Shown in pieces: positions 54,470 to 63,645 of a DNA stretch of 64,000 nucleotides (the stretch's first letter is position 1; every line of letters begins with the position of its first letter). A program made the position numbers and the translations under genes. A model generated the notes under the pieces. That model saw nothing but the letters and a program-made list of their open reading frames with translations, did no database searches and was not told the origin of the DNA. This DNA is from Bacillus safensis (GTDB taxonomy: Bacteria; Bacillota; Bacilli; Bacillales; Bacillaceae). Where the stretch lies: positions 62,001 through 126,000 of the forward strand of contig BSBG01000002.1 in NCBI GenBank assembly GCA_030159235.1, read 5' to 3'.

Positions 54470-56008
54470 TCAACGTGCTTGGGTGTTTTCGATATATTGT
54501 TTCAGCTTTAAAAATTGATCATTTTCAGGCTCCTGTTTCAGCGCCTTCTCTATTAGATCCTCTGCTTTCGCTGTCTCTCCTTTTTCTACGAACAACAACG
54601 ATAAATGATACAGTTTATTTGGTTCATCTGGATCTTTTTTAAGCGACTTTTGCAAAAATTGAATGGCTTTATCAAGGCGGCCCTGCTGCGCTTCTGATAG
54701 TGCATAGATATGAAGTGCCTCCGCTGATGCATCCTTTTCGTGCACATATTCCTCTAGACGTTTACTTGCTTCACTATAGTCCTTCTCATCAAATAAACTC
54801 GCTGCCTCACTTACTGCCGCTGCTTCCTTTTGATCGTCTGAATGAAACCCTGTATACAATCCAAAACCGCCAATCAAGAGCAGAACAGCACTCGCAAGAA
54901 GCATTTTGACTGGCTGTACCTGCTTAGGCAGCCGGACAGCTAAAGCAGTGAAAAAACCACCAACTAAGCCGCCAAGATGCCCTGCATTATCAATACCTGA
55001 TACGGTGAAACCAATCCCTAAGTTGATGAGGATAATCACAATAATATTTGTTCCCATTGTCCGAAAGAAAAGCTTTCGGTTAGAAATGGCTAAATATAAG
55101 AGTGCACCTAAACAGCCAAAGATCGCGCCTGAAGCACCAGCTGCAATCGCCGTATTAAACACAAAGCTCGCAATCGAGCCAAAAATACCAGAAATCAAAT
55201 AGATAAGCAAAAATCGCCCCGAACCATAGATTCTCTCAACAGCCGCTCCGACGGACCAAAGAGCAAATGTATTAAAGAGTAAATGTGTCAGGCCAATGTG
55301 TAAAAACATTGGTGTAATGAGGCGCCACCATTCTCCATCTAAGATTAGCGCATTATTTTTCGCACCAAATGCTGTTAAAGTAGCCGTATTGGTACTTCCG
55401 CCAGACAGTTCAAGCAAAAGAAACATTACCACTTGAACAGCGATCAGCAAATACGTAAAGATGGGTCTGCCATTTTGAAAAACGGCCCGTTCTCGTTCAC
55501 GCTGCTTTTCCTGATCATCAAATGCCTGAAGCACGTTCATTTTAAGCTGCATTGCATCCTCAACTGTGTCTCTCTTCGCTTCTTCTACATCAACTGCAAG
55601 CGATGTATTCAGCCATTTTTGCAGTTCGTTTACATCGTTTTGAAGAGCATCTGCAATTAGTAATACAGGCGTAACTGTCACCTTTTTCTCTTTTTGCGGC
55701 TGACCGCTTAGGTCTTCCCAATCATCTACTGGAACATCAGCTGTAAATTGCAGCTGTAAGAGATGAAGAGATCGTTTACGCATAGCTTCTCTCAGCTGAT
55801 TGATCCGATACGTTTGCTCCTCAATATCTCGAACGATCTCCTGCCTAAAATTCACATCTTTTCTATATAGACGGATGAGATCGTACCCTGAGTTTCGTGG
55901 TGCTTCAAAAAATATTTCATCTTCTGGATACGGACTTTGAATCATCTCGTATCCTTTTTGTCTTAGTTCATCAACAACTCGCCAAAATAGACTATCTATG
56001 ACATTCAT
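54470..56008 (-). CDS. gluP: rhomboid intramembrane protease GluP (YqgP)
   Basis: 512 residues. A cytoplasmic N-terminal domain (about 1-178) is followed by a rhomboid core of seven helices (about 180-375) with Asn246 in HLLFN, the nucleophile Ser293 in GASGAIFG and His344 in NAGHLGG, then two or three TPR units (about 395-505). In B. subtilis it cleaves membrane proteins including the MgtE transporter. The catalytic dyad is intact. Confidence 0.96.
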   Translation of the reverse strand: MNVIDSLFWRVVDELRQKGYEMIQSPYPEDEIFFEAPRNSGYDLIRLYRKDVNFRQEIVRDIEEQTYRINQLREAMRKRSLHLLQLQFTADVPVDDWEDLSGQPQKEKKVTVTPVLLIADALQNDVNELQKWLNTSLAVDVEEAKRDTVEDAMQLKMNVLQAFDDQEKQRERERAVFQNGRPIFTYLLIAVQVVMFLLLELSGGSTNTATLTAFGAKNNALILDGEWWRLITPMFLHIGLTHLLFNTFALWSVGAAVERIYGSGRFLLIYLISGIFGSIASFVFNTAIAAGASGAIFGCLGALLYLAISNRKLFFRTMGTNIIVIILINLGIGFTVSGIDNAGHLGGLVGGFFTALAVRLPKQVQPVKMLLASAVLLLIGGFGLYTGFHSDDQKEAAAVSEAASLFDEKDYSEASKRLEEYVHEKDASAEALHIYALSEAQQGRLDKAIQFLQKSLKKDPDEPNKLYHLSLLFVEKGETAKAEDLIEKALKQEPENDQFLKLKQYIENTQAR

Positions 56009-56072
56009 TCATTCGCGCTCCATTTTTTACATTATTATAGCAAGAATCGTACTTATCCGCATTTCTAAACAA

Positions 56073-56099
56073 AAAAAATCCCGGCGTTTGCGGGATTAG
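56073..56099 (-). terminator. terminator of yqgO
   Basis: AATCCCGC and GCGGGATT-like arms (AATCCC/GGGATT with flanking GC) pair around AAACGC, followed on the minus strand by TTTTTTT. Confidence 0.75.
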
Positions 56100-56269
56100 A
56101 ATGCTTGGCGAATAAATTTCGTCCGAAAATATGGGATTTTCATCAGCCATTTAATAAAAAGGTGACGCACTTGATTTTGACCTAAAATCAAATTCATCAG
56201 CCGATAACGGTTTTGCACGAGTACGAATGCAAACAGTGTGAACACAATGCTCCAAATCATTTTATTCAT
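56096..56269 (-). CDS. yqgO: small membrane protein YqgO
   Basis: 57 residues from the ATG at 56269 (MNKMIWSIVFTLFAFVLVQNR in part), with AGGAGG seven bases upstream. A much longer open frame runs upstream but overlaps the orphan gene and has no ribosome site. One membrane helix (about 4-22) precedes a basic tail (RHLFIKWLMKIPYFRTKF). Function unknown. Confidence 0.8.
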   Translation of the reverse strand: MNKMIWSIVFTLFAFVLVQNRYRLMNLILGQNQVRHLFIKWLMKIPYFRTKFIRQAF

Positions 56270-56369
56270 CATATTCCCTCCTATGTTCGTATCGTGGCTT
56301 AAATAGGATTTGTTTATGCATGAACCATCGTTTTTATCAATTTGAATGGTTCCTTTCATTAGCCAGCCT

Positions 56370-56834
56370 TCACAATCTAATCCCCTGTTCTTTTGATTGA
56401 ATATAAAAAACCTCTTCACCCTCTGATTGATAACAGGAAACATCAAATTGATGAAGATCCACTAAATCCTTGAACGTATGAGGTAGCTTACAATTCGCCT
56501 CTAACTTTTCCATCTTATGAGGGAAGTAATTGTCGTTCGGATTTGGCGTATGAACATATACGGCGTCTAAACCAGGGTCTTGTTCGTGAATACAAATCCA
56601 TGTTTGGTATGGCTTTTTAAATGCTTCAAGCTGCTTTAGCAGCCTATTGTATAAAGCGATATGAGCTTTTATATGCTCTCTTCTTATTTTTAAGCTATTT
56701 TCCCCAACTCCAGAAAAATCAAGGTGCGTATGCCAAAAATAAAACCATGAATCATGATCGAGTATTAGGTCACAAGTATTCACTTCCTCCCACACATTGC
56801 GGAAGTATCTTTTCTTTCCACGAAATTTTTTCAA
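56370..56834 (-). CDS. orphan protein of unknown family
   Basis: 154 residues from a TTG start with AGGAGG six bases upstream, so it is very likely real. It is soluble, rich in aromatics and His, with WFYFWHTHLDFSGVGENS (about 30-47), REHIKAHIALYNRLLKQLEAF, WICIHEQDPGLDAVYVHTPNPN (in part) and a C-terminal YQSEGEEVFYIQSKEQG. I do not recognise it. B. subtilis has no gene here between yqgN and yqgO, so it is lineage-specific. The overall look is like a small immunity or ligand-binding protein, but I cannot support either. Confidence 0.7.
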   Translation of the reverse strand: MKKFRGKKRYFRNVWEEVNTCDLILDHDSWFYFWHTHLDFSGVGENSLKIRREHIKAHIALYNRLLKQLEAFKKPYQTWICIHEQDPGLDAVYVHTPNPNDNYFPHKMEKLEANCKLPHTFKDLVDLHQFDVSCYQSEGEEVFYIQSKEQGIRL

Positions 56835-56880
56835 AACGAACCTCCTATCAGCTAAAATGCCATGACTCTAATGAAACGCC

Positions 56881-56902
56881 AAAAAGCCCGTTCAATGGGC
56901 AA
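56881..56902 (-). terminator. terminator of yqgN
   Basis: TGCCC/GGGC arms around ATTGAAC are followed on the minus strand by TTTTT, 12 bases past the yqgN stop. This makes the orphan gene downstream a separate transcription unit. Confidence 0.65.
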
Positions 56903-56913
56903 GCAGCGGACTT

Positions 56914-57474
56914 TTACTTTTGATATAACAGACCTTTTTCACTGACAATCATAGACACCGATATGTCATGCGCTTCAGCCGGCACATACTCGATTTGCTG
57001 TAATGACAGACAAAGGGCAATGGTTACACCGTGATAGTCCGCTAAGTAGCGGTCATAATAGCCGCCCCCAAATCCAATACGGTAGCCTTGTTGATCGAAG
57101 CATACCCCAGGAACAATGATCAAATCGATTTCTTCTTTATGTACAGCAGCCGACACCTGAGGGTCTGGCTCTGTTAGCCCAAAGTAGCGGGATATCATCT
57201 TCGTTTCCAGTGTATATTCATAAAACGTCATCTCTTTTGTTTCCGGGAAACAGGTCGGTACACATACTGTTTTCCCCTCCTGCCATGCCTTTTCAATCAG
57301 AGGCATTGTCGGTATCTCTTTTCCTCTAGACATAGTGAGCGCAATCGTATTTGCATGTTTCCATGCTGACAGCTGAAACAAGTGCTCATGAAGGAAAGCG
57401 GTGCTTCGCTCGAATTCCTCAGCACTCATCTGATCAAGCTTAGCTAATGTTTGAAGACGAAGCTCTTTTTTCAC
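56914..57474 (-). CDS. yqgN: 5-formyltetrahydrofolate cyclo-ligase YqgN
   Basis: 186 residues from the GTG at 57474 (MKKELRLQT), nine bases after GGGAG; an ATG three codons upstream abuts that site. It converts 5-formyl-THF to methenyl-THF with ATP. IIVPGVCFDQQGYRIGFGGGYYDRYL (in part, about 135-160) is the family signature. It is linked to folate metabolism with folD in this window. Confidence 0.95.
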   Translation of the reverse strand: MKKELRLQTLAKLDQMSAEEFERSTAFLHEHLFQLSAWKHANTIALTMSRGKEIPTMPLIEKAWQEGKTVCVPTCFPETKEMTFYEYTLETKMISRYFGLTEPDPQVSAAVHKEEIDLIIVPGVCFDQQGYRIGFGGGYYDRYLADYHGVTIALCLSLQQIEYVPAEAHDISVSMIVSEKGLLYQK

Positions 57475-57492
57475 ACAGATCATCTCCCATCA

Positions 57493-57522
57493 TAAAAAAA
57501 CAGCAGGAAAATTCCCTGCTGC
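57493..57522 (-). terminator. terminator of rpmG
   Basis: CAGCAGG and CCTGCTG pair around a seven-base loop and are followed on the minus strand by TTTTTTT. Confidence 0.85.
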
Positions 57523-58102
<580 letters not shown>

Positions 58103-58450
58103 ATGGAAATTGCAATTATCGGATTGCTTGTTGTCAGTATTGTACTGATCGCATTCTCATATTTTCAAAGAGAGCCGATTAAAGAAGTCGAACAGGAACT
58201 TGAAACACTTCAACTATCTGCAATGCAAGAAATCTATAAACTGAAAAAGAAAATGAAGGTTCTTGAAGAAGAATTGCTTGAAACAAATATCGTCGTCCGC
58301 AAGCATTCAGAAATTGATCCGTCTATTGCAAGACAAATCATTTCAAAGCATCAAAATGGTATGTCTCCTGAGGCCATTGCGCGCGCTGAGCATGTATCTG
58401 TAGAAGATGTCAACATGATCATTAAAGACAACGAGAGGGTGCTTGTATGA
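58103..58450 (+). CDS. yqzC: membrane-anchored helical protein YqzC
   Basis: 115 residues. An N-terminal membrane helix (about 2-20) is followed by a coiled coil (about 28-65, EVEQELETLQLSAMQEIYKLKKK in part) and a small helix-turn-helix-like C-terminus (SIARQIISKHQNGMSPEAIARA in part). AAGGTGATG precedes the ATG. It overlaps yqzD by four bases (ATGA), as in B. subtilis, next to the pst genes. Function unknown. Confidence 0.85.
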   Translation: MEIAIIGLLVVSIVLIAFSYFQREPIKEVEQELETLQLSAMQEIYKLKKKMKVLEEELLETNIVVRKHSEIDPSIARQIISKHQNGMSPEAIARAEHVSVEDVNMIIKDNERVLV

Positions 58451-58947
58451 CGAAAAAAAGCATCCAAACGTTTGCAGCAGGTATGATTCTTGCAACTGGT
58501 GTTCTAGCGATCGTCTTTTTCCTCACGGGAAAAGATGAAGCGGCAGCTGATACGACAACAAAAGAAACCCTTGCAGCGAAAGTCACAGACACTGACGTGA
58601 AAAACTATTTAGACTCTAAAAAAGAAGTCTCCGTCAGCCGTGAAACATATCAGCAGCTTCTTGATTATAAAGAAAAAGCACTGAAGGCAAATGAAGACGG
58701 CGATTCTAAGAATGATAAAGAAACATCGGACAAGCCTAAAGGCAAATCGGTTAAATTCGTCATTAAAAACGGCATGAGCACAAGTGATGTTTCAGACATG
58801 CTCGAAAAGGACGGAATCATCAACTCGTCTAAGGATTTTAATGATTACGTAATTGACGCTGGCTACCATAAAGAAATTCGTGCAGGTAAGTTCAATTTAA
58901 AAACAGGGATGACGTTCAAACAAATCGTCAAAGCCTTAACAAAATAA
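58447..58947 (+). CDS. yqzD: YceG/MltG-like domain protein YqzD
   Basis: 166 residues. An N-terminal membrane helix (about 8-27) and a charged linker (about 75-100, KANEDGDSKNDKETSDKPKG) lead to a small C-terminal domain (about 102-166, VKFVIKNGMSTSDVSDMLEKDGII in part) resembling the LysM-like N-terminal domain of the MltG/YceG family, without the catalytic part. It ends at the terminator shared with pstBB. Confidence 0.82.
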   Translation: MTKKSIQTFAAGMILATGVLAIVFFLTGKDEAAADTTTKETLAAKVTDTDVKNYLDSKKEVSVSRETYQQLLDYKEKALKANEDGDSKNDKETSDKPKGKSVKFVIKNGMSTSDVSDMLEKDGIINSSKDFNDYVIDAGYHKEIRAGKFNLKTGMTFKQIVKALTK

Positions 58948-58951
58948 CAAC

Positions 58952-58989
58952 AAAACCCCCTGACGGCGCTGACCTTCAGGGGGTTTTTT
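58952..58989. terminator. bidirectional terminator between yqzD and pstBB
   Basis: ACCCCCTGA and TCAGGGGGT pair around a 16-base loop, with A and T tracts outside. Confidence 0.85.
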
Positions 58990-58990
58990 A

Positions 58991-59773
58991 TTATCCAAAT
59001 CGACCAGATATATAATCATTCGTTCTTTGATCGTTTGGCTCAGAGAACATGACATTCGTATCATTGACCTCAACAAGCTCCCCCATTAAGAAGAAGGCCG
59101 TTCGGTCTGATACCCTAGCCGCTTGCTGCATGTTATGCGTTACAATGGCAATCGTGTATTTCTCTTTTAATTTCATAATCAATTCCTCAATCTTTAATGT
59201 TGAGACAGGATCAAGCGCTGATGTTGGTTCATCCATTAATAAGATGTCTGGACTTGTGGCAATGGCTCTTGCAATACAAAGGCGCTGCTGCTGACCACCG
59301 GAAAGACCTAATGCAGGCGCACTTAATCGATCTTTCACTTCATCCCAAAGCGCAACATCACGAAGCGCTTTTTCAGCGATTTCCTTCAATTGCTGCTTGC
59401 TCTTCACTCCATGAATTCTTGGTCCGTAGACGACATTATCAAAAATAGACTGAGGGAATGGGTTCCCTTTTTGAAACACCATCCCTACGTTTTTCCGCAG
59501 TTCCACTAAATCAACACGGCCTTTTAAAATGTTGTCGCCGTTATACATCATATCCCCGGTGATTTTCACACCTGGCACTGTTTTGACCATAAGATTTAGA
59601 GTCTTAATAAATGTTGACTTTCCGCAGCCGGACGGACCGATAATCGCTGTAACTTCATGCTCTCTAATGTCTAAATCAATATGTTTCAGTGCGTGATGCT
59701 GCCCGTACCATAGGTTCATATCATTCACACGAAACACTTCTTTTTTGGCTGTTTCAGTTGCTACTGCATTCAT
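58991..59773 (-). CDS. pstBB: phosphate ABC transporter ATP-binding protein PstBB
   Basis: 260 residues from the ATG at 59773 (MNAVATE), with GGGTGAT upstream. Walker A is GPSGCGKS, the signature LSGGQQQR and Walker [12 protein letters not shown]. It drives high-affinity phosphate import through PstC and PstA. It is a close paralogue of pstBA, 15 bases away, so the pair arose by tandem duplication. Confidence 0.97.
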   Translation of the reverse strand: MNAVATETAKKEVFRVNDMNLWYGQHHALKHIDLDIREHEVTAIIGPSGCGKSTFIKTLNLMVKTVPGVKITGDMMYNGDNILKGRVDLVELRKNVGMVFQKGNPFPQSIFDNVVYGPRIHGVKSKQQLKEIAEKALRDVALWDEVKDRLSAPALGLSGGQQQRLCIARAIATSPDILLMDEPTSALDPVSTLKIEELIMKLKEKYTIAIVTHNMQQAARVSDRTAFFLMGELVEVNDTNVMFSEPNDQRTNDYISGRFG

Positions 59774-59787
59774 TAAAATCACCCGCC

Positions 59788-60600
59788 TTATCCAAATCGA
59801 CCATTGATATAGTCTTCTGTTTTCTGCTGCGCAGGACGTGTAAAGATACGTTCTGTAGCATCGTATTCTACTAGATCACCATTCAGGAAAAAGGCCGTAC
59901 GATCAGATACACGAAGCGCCTGCTGCATGTTGTGTGTCACAATGACGATTGAATAATCATTTTTTAATTCTGTGAGCAGTTCTTCGATTTTTGCATTTGA
60001 GATCGGGTCTAAGGCAGAAGCAGGTTCATCTAATAGAAGCACACTAGGTTTCATCGCAAGTGTACGTGCAATACAAAGGCGCTGCTGCTGGCCACCTGAT
60101 AATGACAACGCAGAGCGGTGCAGACGGTCTTTCACCTCATCCCATAGCGCCGCCTTTGTTAAGCTTTCCTCTACTGCATCATCAAGTACAGATTTTCTTT
60201 TTTCACCCGCATATTTTAGCGCATGTGTAATGTTGTTGTAGATCGATTTAGGAAATGGATTTGGCTTTTGGAAAACCATGCCGATTTCTCTTCTTAAATT
60301 CACCACATTAATGCGGTCATCTAAAATATTTAACCCTTCGTACATGATCGCCCCTTCACTTTTCGCACCTGGAATCAAGTCATTCATGCGGTTAATGCTG
60401 CGTAAAAAGGTTGATTTCCCGCAGCCAGATGGGCCAATCAATGCCGTAATTGCGTTCTTCTCAATTTCAAATGAAATGTGATTAACCGCTCTTTTTTCAC
60501 CATAATAAATGCTTAAATCCTGCACCTGTAAAATCTGTTCCGATTGAAGTGGAGCCTTTTTTGCTGCAATCTCTTTTTTTTCTGCTAGCATTTGAACCAT
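59788..60600 (-). CDS. pstBA: phosphate ABC transporter ATP-binding protein PstBA
   Basis: 270 residues, with Walker [17 protein letters not shown] and [13 protein letters not shown] short N-terminal extension ([14 protein letters not shown]) distinguishes it from PstBB. GAGAGGTG lies 10 bases before the ATG. It follows pstA by 23 bases. Confidence 0.97.
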   Translation of the reverse strand: MVQMLAEKKEIAAKKAPLQSEQILQVQDLSIYYGEKRAVNHISFEIEKNAITALIGPSGCGKSTFLRSINRMNDLIPGAKSEGAIMYEGLNILDDRINVVNLRREIGMVFQKPNPFPKSIYNNITHALKYAGEKRKSVLDDAVEESLTKAALWDEVKDRLHRSALSLSGGQQQRLCIARTLAMKPSVLLLDEPASALDPISNAKIEELLTELKNDYSIVIVTHNMQQALRVSDRTAFFLNGDLVEYDATERIFTRPAQQKTEDYINGRFG

Positions 60601-60623
60601 ATCCCCTTCACACCTCTCTCACA

Positions 60624-61508
60624 TTATTTTGACGTAAGCTTTTTATGAATAAATGAACCAAGCCATCTAGCTGCTAAATTGAATACTAAAACTGAAAGCA
60701 CAAGTACGGCTGATGCACCATTTGCAATGGCCTCCGCATCTGGAATAATGCCTTGTGTATTGACGTTCCATATATGAACGGCTAATGTTTCTGCCGGTCT
60801 AAAAATATTCAGCGGTGACGTATCAGAAAATGGACTCCAGTTTGTAAAATCAAGACGTGGTGTGGAGAGACCTGCTGTGAAAAGAAGCGCAGCCGCCTCA
60901 CCGAAGACTCTTCCTGATGCTAATATCGCACCGGTAATAATAGAAGGAATCGCACCTGGAATGAGAACCGTCTTGACTGTATGCCACTTCGTCACACCGA
61001 GCGCAAGTGATGCTTCCTTTTGGTCCTTCGGTACAGAGCGAAGCGCGTCTTCTGTCACCCTGACCATCACCGGCAGGTTAAACACAGTGAGCGCAAGAGC
61101 TCCTCCGATGATCGTATAGCCCCAGCCTGTTAAATTAACAAACATGAGTAAACCAAACATACCAATGACAATGGAAGGCAGTGAAGACAGTACTTCTATA
61201 CATGTACGAATAAAATCTGTGACTTTGTTTTGAGGTGCATACTCAGCCATATACACTCCGCCGCCGACACCAAGTGGCACTGTGATCAGCATTGTAATAA
61301 ACAAAATGTAAAACGAGTTAAATAGCTGATCCCGAATGCCGCCACCAGAGCCAATCGCACTTGAGCGGGTTGTCAAAAAGTCTAAGTTTAATTCTTTTGC
61401 ACCGTTGAAAATGATATAAGAAAACAAACCAACTAGGATCGCCGTAATAATGGCGGCACATAACCCAAAAACAAACGTGGCAAAACGATCGGTCATTTTG
61501 CTATTCAT
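60624..61508 (-). CDS. pstA: phosphate ABC transporter permease PstA
   Basis: 294 residues with six membrane helices. The cytoplasmic EAA loop is EASLALGVTKWHTVKTVLIPGAIPSII (in part, about 162-188), which contacts PstB. It forms the transmembrane channel with PstC. Its ATG overlaps the pstC stop by one base (TAATG). Confidence 0.96.
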   Translation of the reverse strand: MNSKMTDRFATFVFGLCAAIITAILVGLFSYIIFNGAKELNLDFLTTRSSAIGSGGGIRDQLFNSFYILFITMLITVPLGVGGGVYMAEYAPQNKVTDFIRTCIEVLSSLPSIVIGMFGLLMFVNLTGWGYTIIGGALALTVFNLPVMVRVTEDALRSVPKDQKEASLALGVTKWHTVKTVLIPGAIPSIITGAILASGRVFGEAAALLFTAGLSTPRLDFTNWSPFSDTSPLNIFRPAETLAVHIWNVNTQGIIPDAEAIANGASAVLVLSVLVFNLAARWLGSFIHKKLTSK

Positions 61509-62434
61509 TAAATCTTCCTCCTAGACGACAAGTATCTGATAACGAGTATGAACATAAACGATACAACTAGAAGGACAAGTCCCATTGACCAAAGTGTATT
61601 GTTTTCAACACTTCCATACGTTGTGTGACCCATGTTTAACGTAATAATCGTTGTTAATGTACCAGCTGTATCCATAATGCTCTCTGGTAGATTACGCGTG
61701 TTTCCAATGACCATTTGAACGGCAAGGGCTTCTCCAAATGCTCTTGCCATTCCAAGAACGACCGCTGTCATTAATGTTGGAAGAGCTGCCGGTACAAGCA
61801 CACGTCTAATCGTTTGCCATCTTGTTGCCCCTAGTGCATACGATCCCTCACGTAAACTTTTTGGAAGAGAGGCCATTGCATCAGTTGCAATGGATGTAAC
61901 AGTCGGCAGAATCATAATAGACAGGACAATCGTTCCTGCTAACACGCTATGCCCTGAGCCGCTTGACTTGAAATGTCCGATAAACGGCACCAATACTGTA
62001 AGACCTATGAATCCGTAAACAACGGATGGAATCCCTACAAGCAATTCAATGACTGGCTGGAGAATTTTCCGGCCCCAAGCAGGTGCAATTTCTGTCATGA
62101 AGATCGCTCCTGCGATGCCTAGCGGCGCTGCGATGAGTGCCGATAGAAGCGTGACGGCGATTGATCCAAAGATAAAAGGAAATGCGCCGTACGCCGGATT
62201 TTCTGCTGTGGGGTTCCAATTGATACTGGTTAAGAACTCAATTGGGCTTACACCATTTACGATGAAAGATTGTAAACCCTTAATGCCAAGGAAAATTGTA
62301 ATGGCGATGGATACTGCAATCATTAAGAATGCACAGAACCTGACCAAAATACTTCCTCTTACTTCATCCATTTGCCTATTTTTCTTCGAGCTGATCAGTC
62401 GATCGCTCGCTTCTGTCTGTTCTATCTGTTTCAT
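61508..62434 (-). CDS. pstC: phosphate ABC transporter permease PstC
   Basis: 308 residues. A hydrophilic N-terminus (about 1-28) is followed by six membrane helices and the EAA loop EGSYALGATRWQTIRRVLVPAALPTLM (in part). It partners PstA. A hairpin between pstS and pstC probably reduces its transcription relative to pstS. Confidence 0.96.
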   Translation of the reverse strand: MKQIEQTEASDRLISSKKNRQMDEVRGSILVRFCAFLMIAVSIAITIFLGIKGLQSFIVNGVSPIEFLTSINWNPTAENPAYGAFPFIFGSIAVTLLSALIAAPLGIAGAIFMTEIAPAWGRKILQPVIELLVGIPSVVYGFIGLTVLVPFIGHFKSSGSGHSVLAGTIVLSIMILPTVTSIATDAMASLPKSLREGSYALGATRWQTIRRVLVPAALPTLMTAVVLGMARAFGEALAVQMVIGNTRNLPESIMDTAGTLTTIITLNMGHTTYGSVENNTLWSMGLVLLVVSFMFILVIRYLSSRRKI

Positions 62435-62462
62435 CTTTTTCTACACTCCTATGAATGTCATA

Positions 62463-62494
62463 AAAGGAAAAGTGAAAAGCTCCACTTTTCCTTC
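62463..62494 (-). terminator. attenuating hairpin between pstS and pstC
   Basis: AAGGAAAAGTG and CACTTTTCCTT form an 11-bp stem with a short T-rich 3' side on the minus strand. Partial termination here would give more binding protein than permease, as in the B. subtilis pst operon. Confidence 0.65.
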
Positions 62495-62513
62495 ATCAGC
62501 AATTCAAGACCTC

Positions 62514-63431
62514 TTACTTATCTGATTGTTTGCCTGCTGCGTCTCTTTCTACTTTCATATTAGAGACTGAGATGTAACCTTGGTCTTTGACGATTTCTTT
62601 TTGTACTTCGTCACTCATAAGGTAATCTAAAAATTGTTTTGCTAGACCTTCCGGCTCACCTTTTGTATAAGAGTGCTCGTATGCCCAAATTGTATATTTA
62701 CCGCTTTCTACATTGCTTTCTTCCGGCTTCACACCATCAATGCTAAGCGGTGTAATTTTGTCATCTGTTAAATAAGAGAAAGCTAGGTATCCAATCGCAC
62801 CTGGTGTTTCTGCAATTAGTTTTTTCACTGTGTTTGAAGAATCTTCTGTGATTCCTTCTGCAGGTGTTGCACCATCAAGTGCATATTTCACAAATGTTGC
62901 ACGAGTTCCTGAAGAATCAGGTCTGTTGACAAGCGTGATTTTTTGGTCTTTCCCGCCAAGCTCTTTCCAGTTTTTAATTTTACCAGTGAAGATTTTTTTC
63001 AGTTCGTCCTTTGTGATGTCTTTGACACCAACTTCAGGGTTTACAGCTGCGGCCATTCCAACAACTGCCACTTTGTGGTCTATTAAAGCTTTTGCGTCGA
63101 TTCCATCTTTCTCTTCTGCGAATACATCTGAGTTACCAATTTGTACAGATCCTTCTGAAACTTGAGAAAGTCCTGTTCCTGAACCGCCGGCTTGTACTTG
63201 AATATCGGCTTTTGGATGTTTATCCATGAATTTTTCTGCTGCCGCAAGAACTAAAGGCTGCATCGCAGATGATCCTGAGATGGTAATGGAACCTGATGCC
63301 TCATCTTTGTTTGAAGCATTTCCTTTACTGTCTTTTGAATCTCCGCTTGAGCTGCTGTTTCCGCATGCTGTAACGAATGCTAACAATGCGATAGTAAGGA
63401 AAGTAAGCAGCCATAATTTGTTCTTTTTCAT
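62514..63431 (-). CDS. pstS: phosphate-binding lipoprotein PstS
   Basis: 305 residues. The lipoprotein signal peptide has the lipobox FVTAC with Cys23, followed by a Ser/Gly/Lys-rich tether. The periplasmic-binding fold has GSSAMQPL, GGSGTGLSQV and RPDSSGTRATF, which contact phosphate. It captures phosphate outside the membrane for PstCA-PstBA/BB. It is the first gene of the operon, behind a PHO box. Confidence 0.97.
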   Translation of the reverse strand: MKKNKLWLLTFLTIALLAFVTACGNSSSSGDSKDSKGNASNKDEASGSITISGSSAMQPLVLAAAEKFMDKHPKADIQVQAGGSGTGLSQVSEGSVQIGNSDVFAEEKDGIDAKALIDHKVAVVGMAAAVNPEVGVKDITKDELKKIFTGKIKNWKELGGKDQKITLVNRPDSSGTRATFVKYALDGATPAEGITEDSSNTVKKLIAETPGAIGYLAFSYLTDDKITPLSIDGVKPEESNVESGKYTIWAYEHSYTKGEPEGLAKQFLDYLMSDEVQKEIVKDQGYISVSNMKVERDAAGKQSDK

Positions 63432-63485
63432 TTCAAGAATACCCCCTGAATAATTTGTCCTACGAGTAATACATTAAAGGTTCTT

Positions 63486-63524
63486 TATTAATTTCGTTTA
63501 AATGGAATGTTAAGGTTTTGTAAA
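63486..63524 (-). promoter_or_regulatory. PHO box (PhoP-binding repeats) of the pst operon
   Basis: On the minus strand four hexamers, TTTACA, TTAACA, TTTAAA and TTAATA, are each separated by exactly five bases, the TT(A/T/C)ACA direct-repeat pattern with 11-base period bound by PhoP~P. They lie about 60-95 bases before the pstS start. Phosphate starvation would induce the operon. Confidence 0.88.
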
Positions 63525-63599
63525 TGTCGAAGTTTTGTAGAGATCTTGCGGCGTTTTTTATGAATTTTGTCAATTTATATCGGAAATTTTGAAGATAAC

Positions 63600-63633
63600 G
63601 TAAAAAAACGCCCACAAAAAGTGAGCGTTTTTA
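63600..63633 (-). terminator. terminator of pbpA
   Basis: AAAACGCTCAC and GTGGGCGTTTT pair (one G-U) around TTTTT, with a T tract on the minus strand, beyond the pbpA stop. Confidence 0.8.
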
Positions 63634-63645
63634 CCTAGTAAAGGT

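Noticed and set aside
56270-56446. N-terminal extension of YqgO
   Set aside because: Overlaps the 3' end of the orphan gene, and the ATG at 56269 has an AGGAGG.
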